NCBI GenBank assembly: GCA_016212295.1 | Contig: JACRGO010000023.1 | Span: forward strand, 1-18,665 | Source: Nitrospinota bacterium | GTDB taxonomy: Bacteria; Nitrospinota; Nitrospinia; JACRGO01 | Direction: 5' to 3' | DNA length: 18,665 nucleotides | Position numbers and translations under genes: made by a program | Notes under the pieces: model-generated | What the model was told of the DNA's origin: nothing | Database searches by the model: none | What the model saw: only the letters and a program-made list of their open reading frames with translations | Part shown: positions 1 through 7,096 of the stretch, in pieces | Layout: each line of letters begins with the position of its first letter | How positions within the stretch are numbered: the stretch's first letter is position 1

Positions 1-35
1 ATATCCTATTGAAAGGACGCCACCGCCTATGAATT

Positions 36-63
36 CCCCTCTTGAGAGGGGTGGCCGAAGGCC
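36..63. repeat. REP-like double hairpin at the left edge
   Basis: CCCCTC-TTGA-GAGGGG (36-51) is followed at once by GGCC-GAA-GGCC (53-63) and then CCGGGGTGTGTC. Two adjacent small stem-loops in a non-coding stretch look like a repetitive extragenic palindrome. Only this copy is seen in the window, so calling it a genome-wide repeat is inference. The rest of 1-215 shows no convincing coding sequence. Confidence 0.5.
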
Positions 64-98
64 GGGGTGTGTCAGCGGGCTTTTTATACCAATCGCAT

Positions 99-126
99 GT
101 TTGCCTTTCGGGGCAAACTTTTTTTT
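99..126 (+). terminator. Rho-independent terminator-like hairpin, plus strand
   Basis: The stem GTTTGCC (99-105) pairs with GGCAAAC (112-118) across a 6-nt loop and is followed by eight T (119-126). It reads as an intrinsic terminator on the plus strand. It would end transcription from a plus-strand gene left of the window, convergent with the gsp operon. That gene is not visible. Confidence 0.55.
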
Positions 127-153
127 CAAGACAGCTTCTAATAATTTTTCCTT

Positions 154-200
154 TGCGTTTAATAATTTTTCCATTGCGTTCTTTGCGCCTTTGCGGTGGA
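154..200. repeat. CTTTGCG-type dispersed repeat copy
   Basis: Just downstream of gspH lies an AT-rich stretch with repeated TTTGCG/ATTGCG units ending in CTTTGCGCCTTTGCGGTGG. The same word family recurs at 5282-5434 and 9589-9692, always in a gene gap. Confidence 0.5.
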
Positions 201-215
201 GCTGAACTATTACAA

Positions 216-863
216 TTATTGCTCTTCTTCCATCTCTTTTGTTTTCACCCGGCCTGTTACCGGGTCCACTTCTATTTCAAAAAAAAGGGGACGTTTGGTT
301 TCCTGGGCGGTTATAATATGGATCAAGCCGCCGGTGCAATTCCCAAAGGGGGTAAAAGCGATCTTCACGGTCCCGAAATCGATCTCCTCGCCTCCTCCTG
401 TAAAAATATCCAACCTGACCAGTTGACTAATGGAATGTTTCTTTAACTCCACTGTCTTTTTGGGAACCAAGGCTTTCTCTGTGTCCTCTTGTATACCCTC
501 TTCCTCAAGCAAACCGCTTTCTTCAATGCCTTTCAGATCCCGGTCCTCTTTAGCAGTGATTATCCAAAATTGCTGCTCATCGAGGTCGATATAAAAGCGC
601 ACCTCTTTCTTTTGGGAAATGGCCATGCTTCTGCCGTAGCGGAGGCTTGAGGCGATTTCCTTAACGGCGGCCCTTATCTGGACACGTTCAAGGGTCCAGA
701 AAATAAAAGGAGCGGTAATGGCCATAGCTATCCCGACGATGACCAGGACCACGATCAACTCGATTAGGGAGAAACCGCTTTCGGCCCTTCGGGGTTTATT
801 TTGAATTTTAGATTTCGGATTTCGGATTTCGGATTTAAATCCCAAATCCATAGTCCTTTCCAT
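216..863 (-). CDS. gspH: Type II secretion minor pseudopilin GspH-like
   Basis: This is a minor pseudopilin expected in the short periplasmic pseudopilus of the T2SS. A type III (prepilin) signal is visible: cleavage after G30 in ESG|FSLIELIVVLVIVGIAMA, with the conserved Glu at +5 (E35) and a hydrophobic helix of about 20 residues. The rest resembles GspH/FimT pseudopilins: a helix with the segment 'ASSLRYGRSMAIS' and a beta-rich C-terminal half. The ATG directly follows the gspG stop; a second in-frame ATG at 851 would shorten the leader by four residues. The leader (25-30 aa) is long for a pseudopilin, and its residues 9-22 are translated from a dispersed repeat, so the start is uncertain. 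It is the last gsp gene in the window; position (after gspG) and the motif support GspH over GspI or GspJ. Confidence 0.8.
   Translation of the reverse strand: MERTMDLGFKSEIRNPKSKIQNKPRRAESGFSLIELIVVLVIVGIAMAITAPFIFWTLERVQIRAAVKEIASSLRYGRSMAISQKKEVRFYIDLDEQQFWIITAKEDRDLKGIEESGLLEEEGIQEDTEKALVPKKTVELKKHSISQLVRLDIFTGGGEEIDFGTVKIAFTPFGNCTGGLIHIITAQETKRPLFFEIEVDPVTGRVKTKEMEEEQ
798..839. repeat. GATTTCG heptamer repeat inside the gspH leader
   Basis: Three tandem GATTTCG units (811-831) plus a partial unit lie in a stretch of ATTTTAGATTT-type sequence. Read on the minus strand they encode gspH residues 9-22 (FKSEIRNPKSKIQN). Very similar AAATCTAAAATC-type text lies intergenically next to ptsP (about 16931-16962 and 17015-17047), where it is clearly non-coding. 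Confidence 0.7.
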
Positions 864-1283
864 TTACTCGGATTCTTCCCAATTCACGATGTCCTTATTG
901 AAATCCTCCCCGCCTTGAGCGCCGTCTTTACCAAGGGAGAGCAGGTCAAATTCCGAGCCGTGCTCGCCGGGATACCGGTAGACATAAGGATGGCCCCAGG
1001 GGTCCTTGGGAATCTCCTTCATATAATCCGGCTTGAGCACATTGAGCCCTTCTTCCGTGGTGGGATATTTATGCGTGTCCAGCCTGTATTGCTGCAGGGC
1101 GCTTTCGAAATTCTTGATCTGGGCCTTGGCCGCCGTCACATAGGATTTGTCCACGTTCTTGAACAGCTTGGGGCTGACCAACGCGGCCAACAGCCCTATG
1201 ATGACCATAACCACCAGCAGTTCTATCAAGCTGAAACCCGCCCTCTCAGCAAGCAAGCTCCTTAGCGGTTTCCTGTTTTTCAT
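864..1283 (-). CDS. gspG: Type II secretion major pseudopilin GspG
   Basis: This is the major subunit of the T2SS pseudopilus, processed by prepilin peptidase. The leader MKNRKPLRSLLAERAG is cleaved before F17 of FSLIELLVVMVIIGLLAALV, with Glu at +5 (E21). The mature part has the classical GspG pattern: KAQIKNFESALQQYRLD, then YPTTEEGL, then DPWGHPY and a C-terminal loop DLLSLGKDGAQGGEDFNKDI that forms the calcium-binding site in known GspG proteins. Its length of 139 aa is normal. A good ribosome binding site (AAAGGAGG, 9 nt before the ATG) supports the start. It is followed without a gap by gspH and separated from gspF by 180 bp of repeats. Confidence 0.95.
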   Translation of the reverse strand: MKNRKPLRSLLAERAGFSLIELLVVMVIIGLLAALVSPKLFKNVDKSYVTAAKAQIKNFESALQQYRLDTHKYPTTEEGLNVLKPDYMKEIPKDPWGHPYVYRYPGEHGSEFDLLSLGKDGAQGGEDFNKDIVNWEESE

Positions 1284-1314
1284 TGGTTAAATCCTCCTTT
1301 TAAAAGTAAATTAA

Positions 1315-1403
1315 CGCCCTTCGGGCGAAGTCATTGGTCATTGGTCACTGGTCATTAGTCATTGGTCATTAGAACGTCTTCCTGCTTATCAATGACCAAT
1401 GAC
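1315..1403. repeat. Heptamer array GTCATTG/GTCATTA with inverted copy, gspF-gspG gap
   Basis: A small hairpin CGCCC-TTC-GGGCG (1315-1327) is followed by six tandem 7-bp units (GTCATTG, GTCATTG, GTCACTG, GTCATTA, GTCATTG, GTCATTA; 1330-1371). After 18 nt comes the inverted sequence CAATGACCAATGAC (1390-1403). The transcript could fold into a stem inside the gsp operon. A further run of ACTTTAG/CACTTTAGTCACTT-type text fills the gap up to gspF. Confidence 0.75.
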
Positions 1404-1463
1404 TATTACCTGTAACTTTAGGCACTTTAGTCACTTCTAACTTTCAACTTTAAAGGTCTTCCA

Positions 1464-2675
1464 TCATATCGGTATTTCATTCATGCTGAAAATCGCAAGA
1501 AGCATGGAAATCACTATGAATCCGACGACCATTCCCATGAAAAGGATCATAAGCGGCTCCAAGAGCGACGTGAGGCTTTTCACGGAACGCGTGATTTCCT
1601 CGTCAAAGGTCTCTGCCACCTTGTAGAGCATGTCTTCCATCTTTCCGGTCTCCTCTCCAACGGTAATCATGTGGACCGCCAGAGGAGGAAACACACCCGT
1701 CCGCCTCAAGGGAGCGGAAATTCCCCCGCCTTCCTTGACCCCCTTGTAAAGTTCCACCACCGCGGCCCCAACCACGGAATTGGTGGCGGTCTCCTTCACT
1801 ATGTTAAGGGAATTCAGTATGGGTACGCCACTTTTTAAAAGGGTGCCAAGCATCCTGGCGAACCTGGACACCTCGATTTTGCGGATAAGGGTCCCGAAGA
1901 CAGGAATTCCGAGCTTGAACATGTCCCATTTTTCTTTCCCTTTTCCCTTTGAGATAAATGCCTTGAACAGCACAAATGACGCCGCTGATCCCAATATCAT
2001 GGCCCACCAATAGCTCTTCACGAAAAAACTCACGGCAAGCAAAATCTCGGTGGAGACAGGCAAGGTCTGCCCGGTTTCCTTGAAAATCTCCGCGAAACGT
2101 GGAATCACGAAGGTCAACAAAACCGCTATGGCCGCGCCGCCGGCAAAGGTCAGCAGTATGGGATACACCATGGCGGCCCGCACATCGTCCCTTAGCCTTT
2201 GGGATTGCTCCAGAAAACTCTCCAGGCGGAGCAGGACCGTATCCAGCACCCCCCCGGTTTCCCCGGCCTTTACCATGTTCACGTACAGTTTTGAAAAAGT
2301 ATCTGGATATTTGGCCAGGGCGTCGGCAAAGGAACTCCCGGCATGAACGCTCTTTTGTATTTCATCCACCAGCTTTCCTATCTTTTTATTTTTGGCCAAC
2401 TCTCCCAGAATGGAGAAACGTCTGTCTATGGGCAGGCCGGCCTTTATAAGGGTCGCCAACTCCTGGGTGAAGATCAGGACTTCCTTTTCGCCGACCTTGT
2501 TAAAAAGATTGATTTTGAAATCGAATGCGCCCGGCTCCTTTTTAACGGCTATCTTGATGGGGAAATAATTCATACCCCTGACCCTGCTCAAGGCGCCGGC
2601 TTCATCCCTGGCGTCCAAAGACCCTTCTATCTTTTTCCCTGATCTATCCGTGGCTGAATAAACGAAGGTGGGCAT
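1464..2675 (-). CDS. gspF: Type II secretion inner-membrane platform protein GspF
   Basis: This is the polytopic core of the T2SS inner-membrane platform, which contacts the GspE ATPase. It starts MPTFVYSATDRSGKKIEG, typical of GspF, and carries two homologous GspF domains: one with KAGETGGVLD (about residue 150) and one with VGEETGKMEDML (about residue 345). Predicted membrane helices lie near residues 170-190, 220-240 and 375-398. The frame is open further upstream to 2786, but those residues overlap gspE and lack family character. The ATG at 2675 lies one base after the gspE stop (TGAAATG), with GAGGAAG about 12 nt upstream, giving 403 aa, the usual family size. Tight coupling with gspE implies co-translation. 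Confidence 0.93.
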   Translation of the reverse strand: MPTFVYSATDRSGKKIEGSLDARDEAGALSRVRGMNYFPIKIAVKKEPGAFDFKINLFNKVGEKEVLIFTQELATLIKAGLPIDRRFSILGELAKNKKIGKLVDEIQKSVHAGSSFADALAKYPDTFSKLYVNMVKAGETGGVLDTVLLRLESFLEQSQRLRDDVRAAMVYPILLTFAGGAAIAVLLTFVIPRFAEIFKETGQTLPVSTEILLAVSFFVKSYWWAMILGSAASFVLFKAFISKGKGKEKWDMFKLGIPVFGTLIRKIEVSRFARMLGTLLKSGVPILNSLNIVKETATNSVVGAAVVELYKGVKEGGGISAPLRRTGVFPPLAVHMITVGEETGKMEDMLYKVAETFDEEITRSVKSLTSLLEPLMILFMGMVVGFIVISMLLAIFSMNEIPI

Positions 2676-2676
2676 T

Positions 2677-4389
2677 TCAGTAAACGTCTTCCTCAAGTGT
2701 GACTCGATAAATTTCAGAGACGGTGGTGGTCCCGGCCCTGACCTTTTTCCATCCGTCTTCCCGGAGAGTGGACATCCCGCCTCCACGCCTGGCGGCTTCC
2801 TTGATAATGTTGGCGCTGGACTTTTCCAGAATCAGCTTTCTTATTTCATCATTAACCACCAGAAACTCAAAAATTCCAACCCTGCCTTTATAGCCGGTAT
2901 TATTGCATTCCGGGCATCCAACGCTTTTGTATATGACGTCCACCCCTTCGCTTCCGCCCGCCATTATCTCCTTCAAGAGTTTTTCGTCCGGCCTGTATGG
3001 TTCCCGGCAATTCCTGCAAATTATCCTGACGAGTCTTTGCGCCAGGACGCCCAGCAGGGAGGATGATATCAGATAATTTTCAATCCCCATGTCCAGCAAC
3101 CGCGTCACAGCGCCGGCTGAATCGTTGGTATGGACTGTGCTGAAGACCATGTGCCCGGTCAGGGCCGCCTGGATGGCCACATCGGCCGTTTCCGAGTCCC
3201 GTATCTCTCCGACCATTATGACGTCCGGGTCTTGCCTTACTATTGAGCGGAGCCCGTTGGCGAAGGTGAGGCCTATGCTCGACTTCACGTGGATTTGATT
3301 CACTCCGTGCAGTTGATATTCCACCGGGTCCTCGATGGTTATGATTTTTTTGTCCGGTGAGTTGATTTTGGTCAAAGCGGCGTACAAGGTGGTTGTTTTA
3401 CCGCTGCCGGTTGGACCAGTGACCAGGAACATCCCGTAAGGCATGGTTATGATTTTGGAAAATCCAGCCAGCTCCTTTGGCGGAAAACCTATTTTTTCCA
3501 GGGAAAAAACAATGGTCCCGCGGTCCAATATTCTCATGACCACGCTCTCTCCGTAAAGGGTCGGGAGGGTGGAAACGCGGAGGTCTATATCTTTTCCAAG
3601 GATTTTTAATCTGATCCTGCCGTCCTGGGGCAGGCGCCTCTCCGCTATATTCAGTTTGGCCATGATTTTTATTCTGGATATGACGGCGGCCTGAAACTGT
3701 TTTGGGGGTGACTCCTCGTTGTGAAGTATCCCATCCACACGGTAACGCACTACAAGGCTCCCCTCGAATGGTTCTATATGGACGTCGCTTGCCCCTTCCT
3801 TTATCGCCCTGCTGACTATAAGATTGACAAGCTTGATGACCGGGGCCTCGGAGGCCATGTCCTTGAGGCTGTCCAGGTTCTCTTCCTCCTCCTTGCCCAT
3901 GACCTCTATTTCCCCTTCCGCCATATCGCCCACTATCTGCTGCATGGCTGAAGCGCCGGTGCCATAGAATTTTTCTATGGCCTCGGTGATTTCCGCTTCC
4001 CTGGCAAGGCAGACCTTGATTTCATAACCGAGCGTCAGGCTCAGGTCATCCGCCACAAAGGCGTCAAAAGGATCAGCCGCGGCAATCGTCAATGCATTGT
4101 CTTGCAGGTTCAATGGAAAAATCTTGAATTCCTTCAGATATTTGGCTTGCAGTTTTTCTCCGAGGTTGGGAATGGATTCCTCCGGGACATCCGGAATTTT
4201 TATAAAAGGCAGACCCATCCGCTTGGAGGCAATGCCGAGAAAATCATCCTCGCTCACAAAACCCAGCTCCACGAGTTGTTTTCCCCTGGAGCCTCCCCTG
4301 GCCGGCAGGGAAACAGCCTCCTCGATTTGCTTTTGCGAGACCTTGCCTTCCTTGAGAAGGATTTCTTCCATGGATTCCAGATTTTTCAT
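2677..4389 (-). CDS. gspE: Type II secretion ATPase GspE
   Basis: This is the cytoplasmic hexameric ATPase that powers the pseudopilus. Order of parts: an N-terminal MshEN/GspE-N type domain (about 1-145), then the catalytic core. Walker A GPTGSGKT is at 325-332, the Asp box TIEDPVEY at 351-358, Walker B IMVGEIRD at 391-398, and the His box is TGHMVFSTVHTNDS. A zinc-binding tetracysteine (C458, C461, C492, C495) is followed by GYKGRVGIFE. All key residues are present at 570 aa. The ATG at 4389 has AAAAGGA about 7 nt upstream. PilB of type IV pili shares this architecture; the neighbours gspC, gspG and gspH favour T2SS. Confidence 0.93.
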   Translation of the reverse strand: MKNLESMEEILLKEGKVSQKQIEEAVSLPARGGSRGKQLVELGFVSEDDFLGIASKRMGLPFIKIPDVPEESIPNLGEKLQAKYLKEFKIFPLNLQDNALTIAAADPFDAFVADDLSLTLGYEIKVCLAREAEITEAIEKFYGTGASAMQQIVGDMAEGEIEVMGKEEEENLDSLKDMASEAPVIKLVNLIVSRAIKEGASDVHIEPFEGSLVVRYRVDGILHNEESPPKQFQAAVISRIKIMAKLNIAERRLPQDGRIRLKILGKDIDLRVSTLPTLYGESVVMRILDRGTIVFSLEKIGFPPKELAGFSKIITMPYGMFLVTGPTGSGKTTTLYAALTKINSPDKKIITIEDPVEYQLHGVNQIHVKSSIGLTFANGLRSIVRQDPDVIMVGEIRDSETADVAIQAALTGHMVFSTVHTNDSAGAVTRLLDMGIENYLISSSLLGVLAQRLVRIICRNCREPYRPDEKLLKEIMAGGSEGVDVIYKSVGCPECNNTGYKGRVGIFEFLVVNDEIRKLILEKSSANIIKEAARRGGGMSTLREDGWKKVRAGTTTVSEIYRVTLEEDVY

Positions 4390-4417
4390 TCAAAAATCCT
4401 TTTAAAATCCCCCCTGC

Positions 4418-4493
4418 CCCCCTTTTTTAAAGGGGGAATTACTCTTTAAAATAAGGAGACTGGGAAAATCCCCCTTTGGAAAAGGGGGATTTT
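4418..4493. repeat. Two G/C-run hairpins between gspC and gspE
   Basis: CCCCCTTT-TTT-AAAGGGGG (4418-4436) and AAAATCCCCCTTT-GGA-AAAGGGGGATTTT (4465-4493, 13-bp perfect arms) lie in the 145-bp gap between gspC and gspE. The second hairpin ends in a short T run on either strand, so it could act as a partial terminator or RNA-processing site within the operon. The same word family recurs at 13327-13433. Confidence 0.75.
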
Positions 4494-4534
4494 CATTTTC
4501 CTTCGTGAATTTTAGTTCATGAATGTTTCATTTT

Positions 4535-5260
4535 TTATGAACCGGATATTTTGGGCCCTGGCGCCGAGGCCGGAGGCCGGGAACCGCAGATATTGGGAAC
4601 GGAAGGTGATTGCAAGCCTGGCGTTTCAAGGGTGATGGCGCCGGACCCGGATGATGAACCTATTTTTTTAATGCCCATGCTGACTTCCACCTTCTCGCCG
4701 CTATCGGTTGTGAGGATCACGCGGTTTTTGTGTATCTCCGACAAGGTATAGAAGTCGGCCACCCTTTCGTTGATCCTGTAAAATTTTTTATTGCCCAATT
4801 TCAAGGCATTTTTCTCCCCTTCCACCTTCCTGGAAACCGTCTTTGTGACCCCTGATATTTCCACTGTTTCCATAATGGTTTTTTCCGCTGGATCATTGAG
4901 AAAGGCGAATTTCTGGGTCCCTTCGGAATAAATTACCCCGGTCAGGTCAAGACCTGGCAGTTTTTCCTTTTCCGCTTCCGGGGCAGGCGGCGGGGGTGGA
5001 GGGGGCGGAGGGGGCGGAGGAGTCCACTCTTTCCTTTCCGGACGGAAAAGATTTTTCTCCGATATAACGTTAAAGGCTTCCATGGATTGAGGCTCCCTTT
5101 TTAGACGCAGGTTTGTCTCTTTCTCACTGGATGAGTCCTTACCGTCATTACCCATTAAAGCGCTTCCCTGTGAAAACCATATTTTCACCGAGAAAAACAA
5201 AAGCATCCCAGCGATTATGGAAAGAACGAAATTGACGGGTATAAGGTATTTTTTAAACAT
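4535..5260 (-). CDS. gspC: GspC-like type II secretion protein with polyproline linker
   Basis: This probably links the outer-membrane secretin to the inner-membrane platform. Visible parts: a short cytoplasmic N terminus, one membrane helix (about residues 7-30), a conserved-looking segment FNVISEKNLFRPERKEW (63-79), twelve consecutive prolines (81-92), and a GspC homology-region-like domain starting LDLTGVIY (104-) and ending KNRVILTTDSGEKVEV. The C-terminal tail is rich in Ser, Gly and Pro. No PDZ or coiled-coil domain follows the homology region, unlike long GspC proteins. No clear Shine-Dalgarno precedes the ATG at 5260. The call rests on architecture and on the gspE-H neighbours. gspD, often next to gspC, is not found here. 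Confidence 0.75.
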   Translation of the reverse strand: MFKKYLIPVNFVLSIIAGMLLFFSVKIWFSQGSALMGNDGKDSSSEKETNLRLKREPQSMEAFNVISEKNLFRPERKEWTPPPPPPPPPPPPAPEAEKEKLPGLDLTGVIYSEGTQKFAFLNDPAEKTIMETVEISGVTKTVSRKVEGEKNALKLGNKKFYRINERVADFYTLSEIHKNRVILTTDSGEKVEVSMGIKKIGSSSGSGAITLETPGLQSPSVPNICGSRPPASAPGPKISGS

Positions 5261-5281
5261 GGCAATTCAGAAAGATAAGAA

Positions 5282-5434
5282 TTAACCGCAAAGACGCAAA
5301 GTTCGCAAAGAAAAGCTTGGCAAGAAAAAACAAAAAAGAAATTTTTATCATGGGTTTCTAAAATTTTTCGACCATTTTCTTAATTTTTTTTATCCACAAA
5401 ATCCACTTTGCGCTTTTTGCGTCTTTGCGGTGAA
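5282..5434. repeat. Inverted CGCAAAG-type repeat pair upstream of gspC
   Basis: A 29-nt arm at 5282-5310 (core CCGCAAAGACGCAAAG) faces an imperfect inverted copy at 5406-5434 (core GCGTCTTTGCGG) across about 95 bp of AT-rich sequence. It fills the gap between the radical SAM gene stop and the gspC start, so it lies where a gspC promoter would be expected. No clear promoter was recognised here. Confidence 0.75.
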
Positions 5435-6673
5435 CTATTTTGAATTTTGCTTCTTTTTTTCCAGGTCTTTATAGAACTTATAGGAAAAGATTTTACTCAT
5501 CAATTTAAGTTTTATTTCCTTCATCCGGTATTTGTTCGGATTATCAAGAAAATAACGCCCTTCCTCCGGCAGGAGCACCAGGGAAACCTTCACATTGGGG
5601 GCCACGCCTATTGGAAGATTTCTTTCCATGCAGGCCTCGTACATACGCCTGAATACTGGAATAATGTCTTCCGTATTCGGGGGGGGGATGTTTTCCGAGT
5701 CGGTTCCCTTGAGAGGCCTGAACACGCAGACAGTAGGAATTGCCCCCACGGAGGTGATCCTGTCAATGGCGGCGATGGAGCTCTCCGGCGGTTCCAGGCC
5801 GACAACTATCTCCCCGTTGCTGACCCAGGGTTCAAACATGGCCCCTCCCTTTGAGAGCCTCGCGCAATAGTCCATTGTGTCGAGATACCTTTTCAAACCA
5901 TATTGTTTATGCTTTCCAGGACAAACCTCGATGAATTTATCCTGGTTATAAATCTCGAAACAGAAAGAGACGCGGTTTACCCCCATTTTTTTCAAGGCGT
6001 CATAACGCTTGAGATCGGCGTGTGGAGGCGTCTGAATGCCTATTAAAAGGCCGGTCTCTTTCTTGATTCGTTTAATATATGGCTCCAGTATATCCAGATA
6101 AGTCTCCCCTGGATAATGCCCGGTGTTGAAATCAACGTATGTGATTTTGGATTCCTGGAGGGCGGCATGGACCACGTCAAGGACCTCGTCCACGCTCTTT
6201 TCATCCGCGTCGTCTTGTCCCAGGTTCAAACCCACGGAGCAGAATTGGCAGTTTTCCCTTTTCGGCTCCCTGGTCCAATACTCACAAACCTTGGAGGGAT
6301 ATATGGCGAGGTATGTTCCTTGAAGGGAACCGATTCTGCGCATTTTTTTGCCCGACCTTGTGTCCTTGTCATACCAAGCCGGCTTGGGGGACAGTTTTAC
6401 CTTTGCCACCTCCCTGCCTCTCAGCTTGATCAAATAGTTCCCGTTTTCCCTGTGAAAGGTATAGGGGGAGTTCCTGGCGAAATCCTCCACCACGGGAATA
6501 TTGGTCCATAGCCCGCCGGGAAGGATCACTTCCAAGCCGCTCCCAAGGCCGGCGCGGGTCCGTATAATTCCCCTCCCTTCCCCGCCTTCCAAGGCCCCTT
6601 CTTCTATCCGGATTCCCTTGCAATAAAGGTCGAGCTTTAAAAGTCCCGGATTTTTACCTGCATCCATTTCCAT
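5435..6673 (-). CDS. Radical SAM protein with CX11CX2C cluster motif, function unknown
   Basis: Three cysteines C130, C142 and C145 in KVCEYWTREPKRENCQFCSVG have the look of a radical SAM iron-sulfur site, followed by GLNLG and a TIM-barrel-like pattern (YVDFNTGHYPGETYLD, then GVNRVSFCFEIYNQDKF, then VGLEPPESSIAAID). The spacing CX11CX2C differs from the common CX3CX2C; Elp3 is a known case of a long first gap (CX9CX2C). A beta-rich N-terminal region of about 100 residues precedes the motif. The product is 412 aa. The ATG at 6673 has AGAGGCGG about 7 nt upstream. It is on the same strand as gspC but 174 bp away across a repeat pair, so co-transcription is uncertain. I do not recognise the subfamily or its substrate. 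Confidence 0.75.
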   Translation of the reverse strand: MEMDAGKNPGLLKLDLYCKGIRIEEGALEGGEGRGIIRTRAGLGSGLEVILPGGLWTNIPVVEDFARNSPYTFHRENGNYLIKLRGREVAKVKLSPKPAWYDKDTRSGKKMRRIGSLQGTYLAIYPSKVCEYWTREPKRENCQFCSVGLNLGQDDADEKSVDEVLDVVHAALQESKITYVDFNTGHYPGETYLDILEPYIKRIKKETGLLIGIQTPPHADLKRYDALKKMGVNRVSFCFEIYNQDKFIEVCPGKHKQYGLKRYLDTMDYCARLSKGGAMFEPWVSNGEIVVGLEPPESSIAAIDRITSVGAIPTVCVFRPLKGTDSENIPPPNTEDIIPVFRRMYEACMERNLPIGVAPNVKVSLVLLPEEGRYFLDNPNKYRMKEIKLKLMSKIFSYKFYKDLEKKKQNSK

Positions 6674-6710
6674 GATAATCCGCCTCTAATAAAAATAGAT
6701 AACATCTTTT

Positions 6711-6847
6711 GTAACCGTTCACGGTTCAGGGTTCCAAGTTTTAGGAAACCCTGTATCAACGCTTATCTCAAAAAACCGCTTACCAATGCGGATTTTCATT
6801 AAGCACTGCTAAGCAGTTTAACCAACAGGCCTACCGTGAACGGTTAC
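6711..6847. mobile_element. MITE-like element, 137 bp, IS66-type ends
   Basis: The ends are perfect 15-bp inverted repeats: GTAACCGTTCACGGT (6711-6725) and ACCGTGAACGGTTAC (6833-6847). An 8-bp direct repeat CATCTTTT flanks both sides (6703-6710 and 6848-6855), as a target duplication would. The inside has no ORF but three hairpins: CAGGGTTCC/GGAAACCCTG (6727-6753), CCGC/GCGG (6776-6791) and ACTGCT-A-AGCAGT (6805-6817). IS66-family insertion sequences are known for ends beginning GTAA and 8-bp duplications, so this is likely a non-autonomous derivative. The family assignment is inference. Confidence 0.85.
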
Positions 6848-6857
6848 CATCTTTTTT

Positions 6858-6937
6858 AGCCACGAATGAACACGAATTCACGCTAATATTATTTTTGAGG
6901 AATTGTAATTCGTGTGAATTCGTGTTCATTCGTGGCT
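6858..6937. repeat. Inverted repeat with 24-bp perfect arms
   Basis: A 24-nt arm at 6858-6881 (starting AGCCACGAATGAACACG) is perfectly inverted at 6914-6937, with a 32-nt AT-rich spacer. It begins two bases after the target duplication of the adjacent MITE. There is no T-run suitable for a terminator and no flanking duplication. Transcribed, it would fold into a very stable stem. Confidence 0.85.
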
Positions 6938-7000
6938 GATTTTCATTAAAATAATAACACATCCAGGAAAATCGGGCAAATTTTGTGCCGTGAAAAGGGA

Positions 7001-7030
7001 TTGACAATTCATCATGTTTAAAGCTAGAAT
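7001..7030 (+). promoter_or_regulatory. Sigma70-type promoter for the secreted repeat protein
   Basis: A consensus -35 TTGACA (7001-7006) and a -10 TAGAAT (7025-7030) are separated by 18 bp. The expected start near 7037 gives a leader of about 60 nt, which includes a small GTTCCA-GGCGG-TGGAAC hairpin before the ATG at 7097. Confidence 0.65.
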
Positions 7031-7096
7031 AGGGCCTGATTCAGGGCTTGCCCGTTCCAGGCGGTGGAACTTTTATAAAATATAAAAGGGGGAAAA

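Noticed and set aside
42-446. Plus-strand ORF at the left edge (134 aa)
   Set aside because: It overlaps gspH antisense, starts in repeat DNA and has no recognisable protein features.
1330-1403. Possible CRISPR-like array
   Set aside because: The units are 7 bp in direct tandem without unique spacers and with an inverted copy, and there are no cas genes.
2676-2786. Upstream-extended GspF start at 2786
   Set aside because: The extra 37 residues overlap gspE, are low-complexity and precede the canonical GspF N terminus MPTFVYSATDRSG at 2675.
5608-5805. Minus-strand 65-aa ORF and similar short ORFs inside genes
   Set aside because: They are out-of-frame shadows of well-supported genes without start signals or conserved features.
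6858-6937. Bidirectional terminator
   Set aside because: It lies between divergent genes, where no terminator is needed, and the 24-bp arms are not GC-rich or followed by a T-run.
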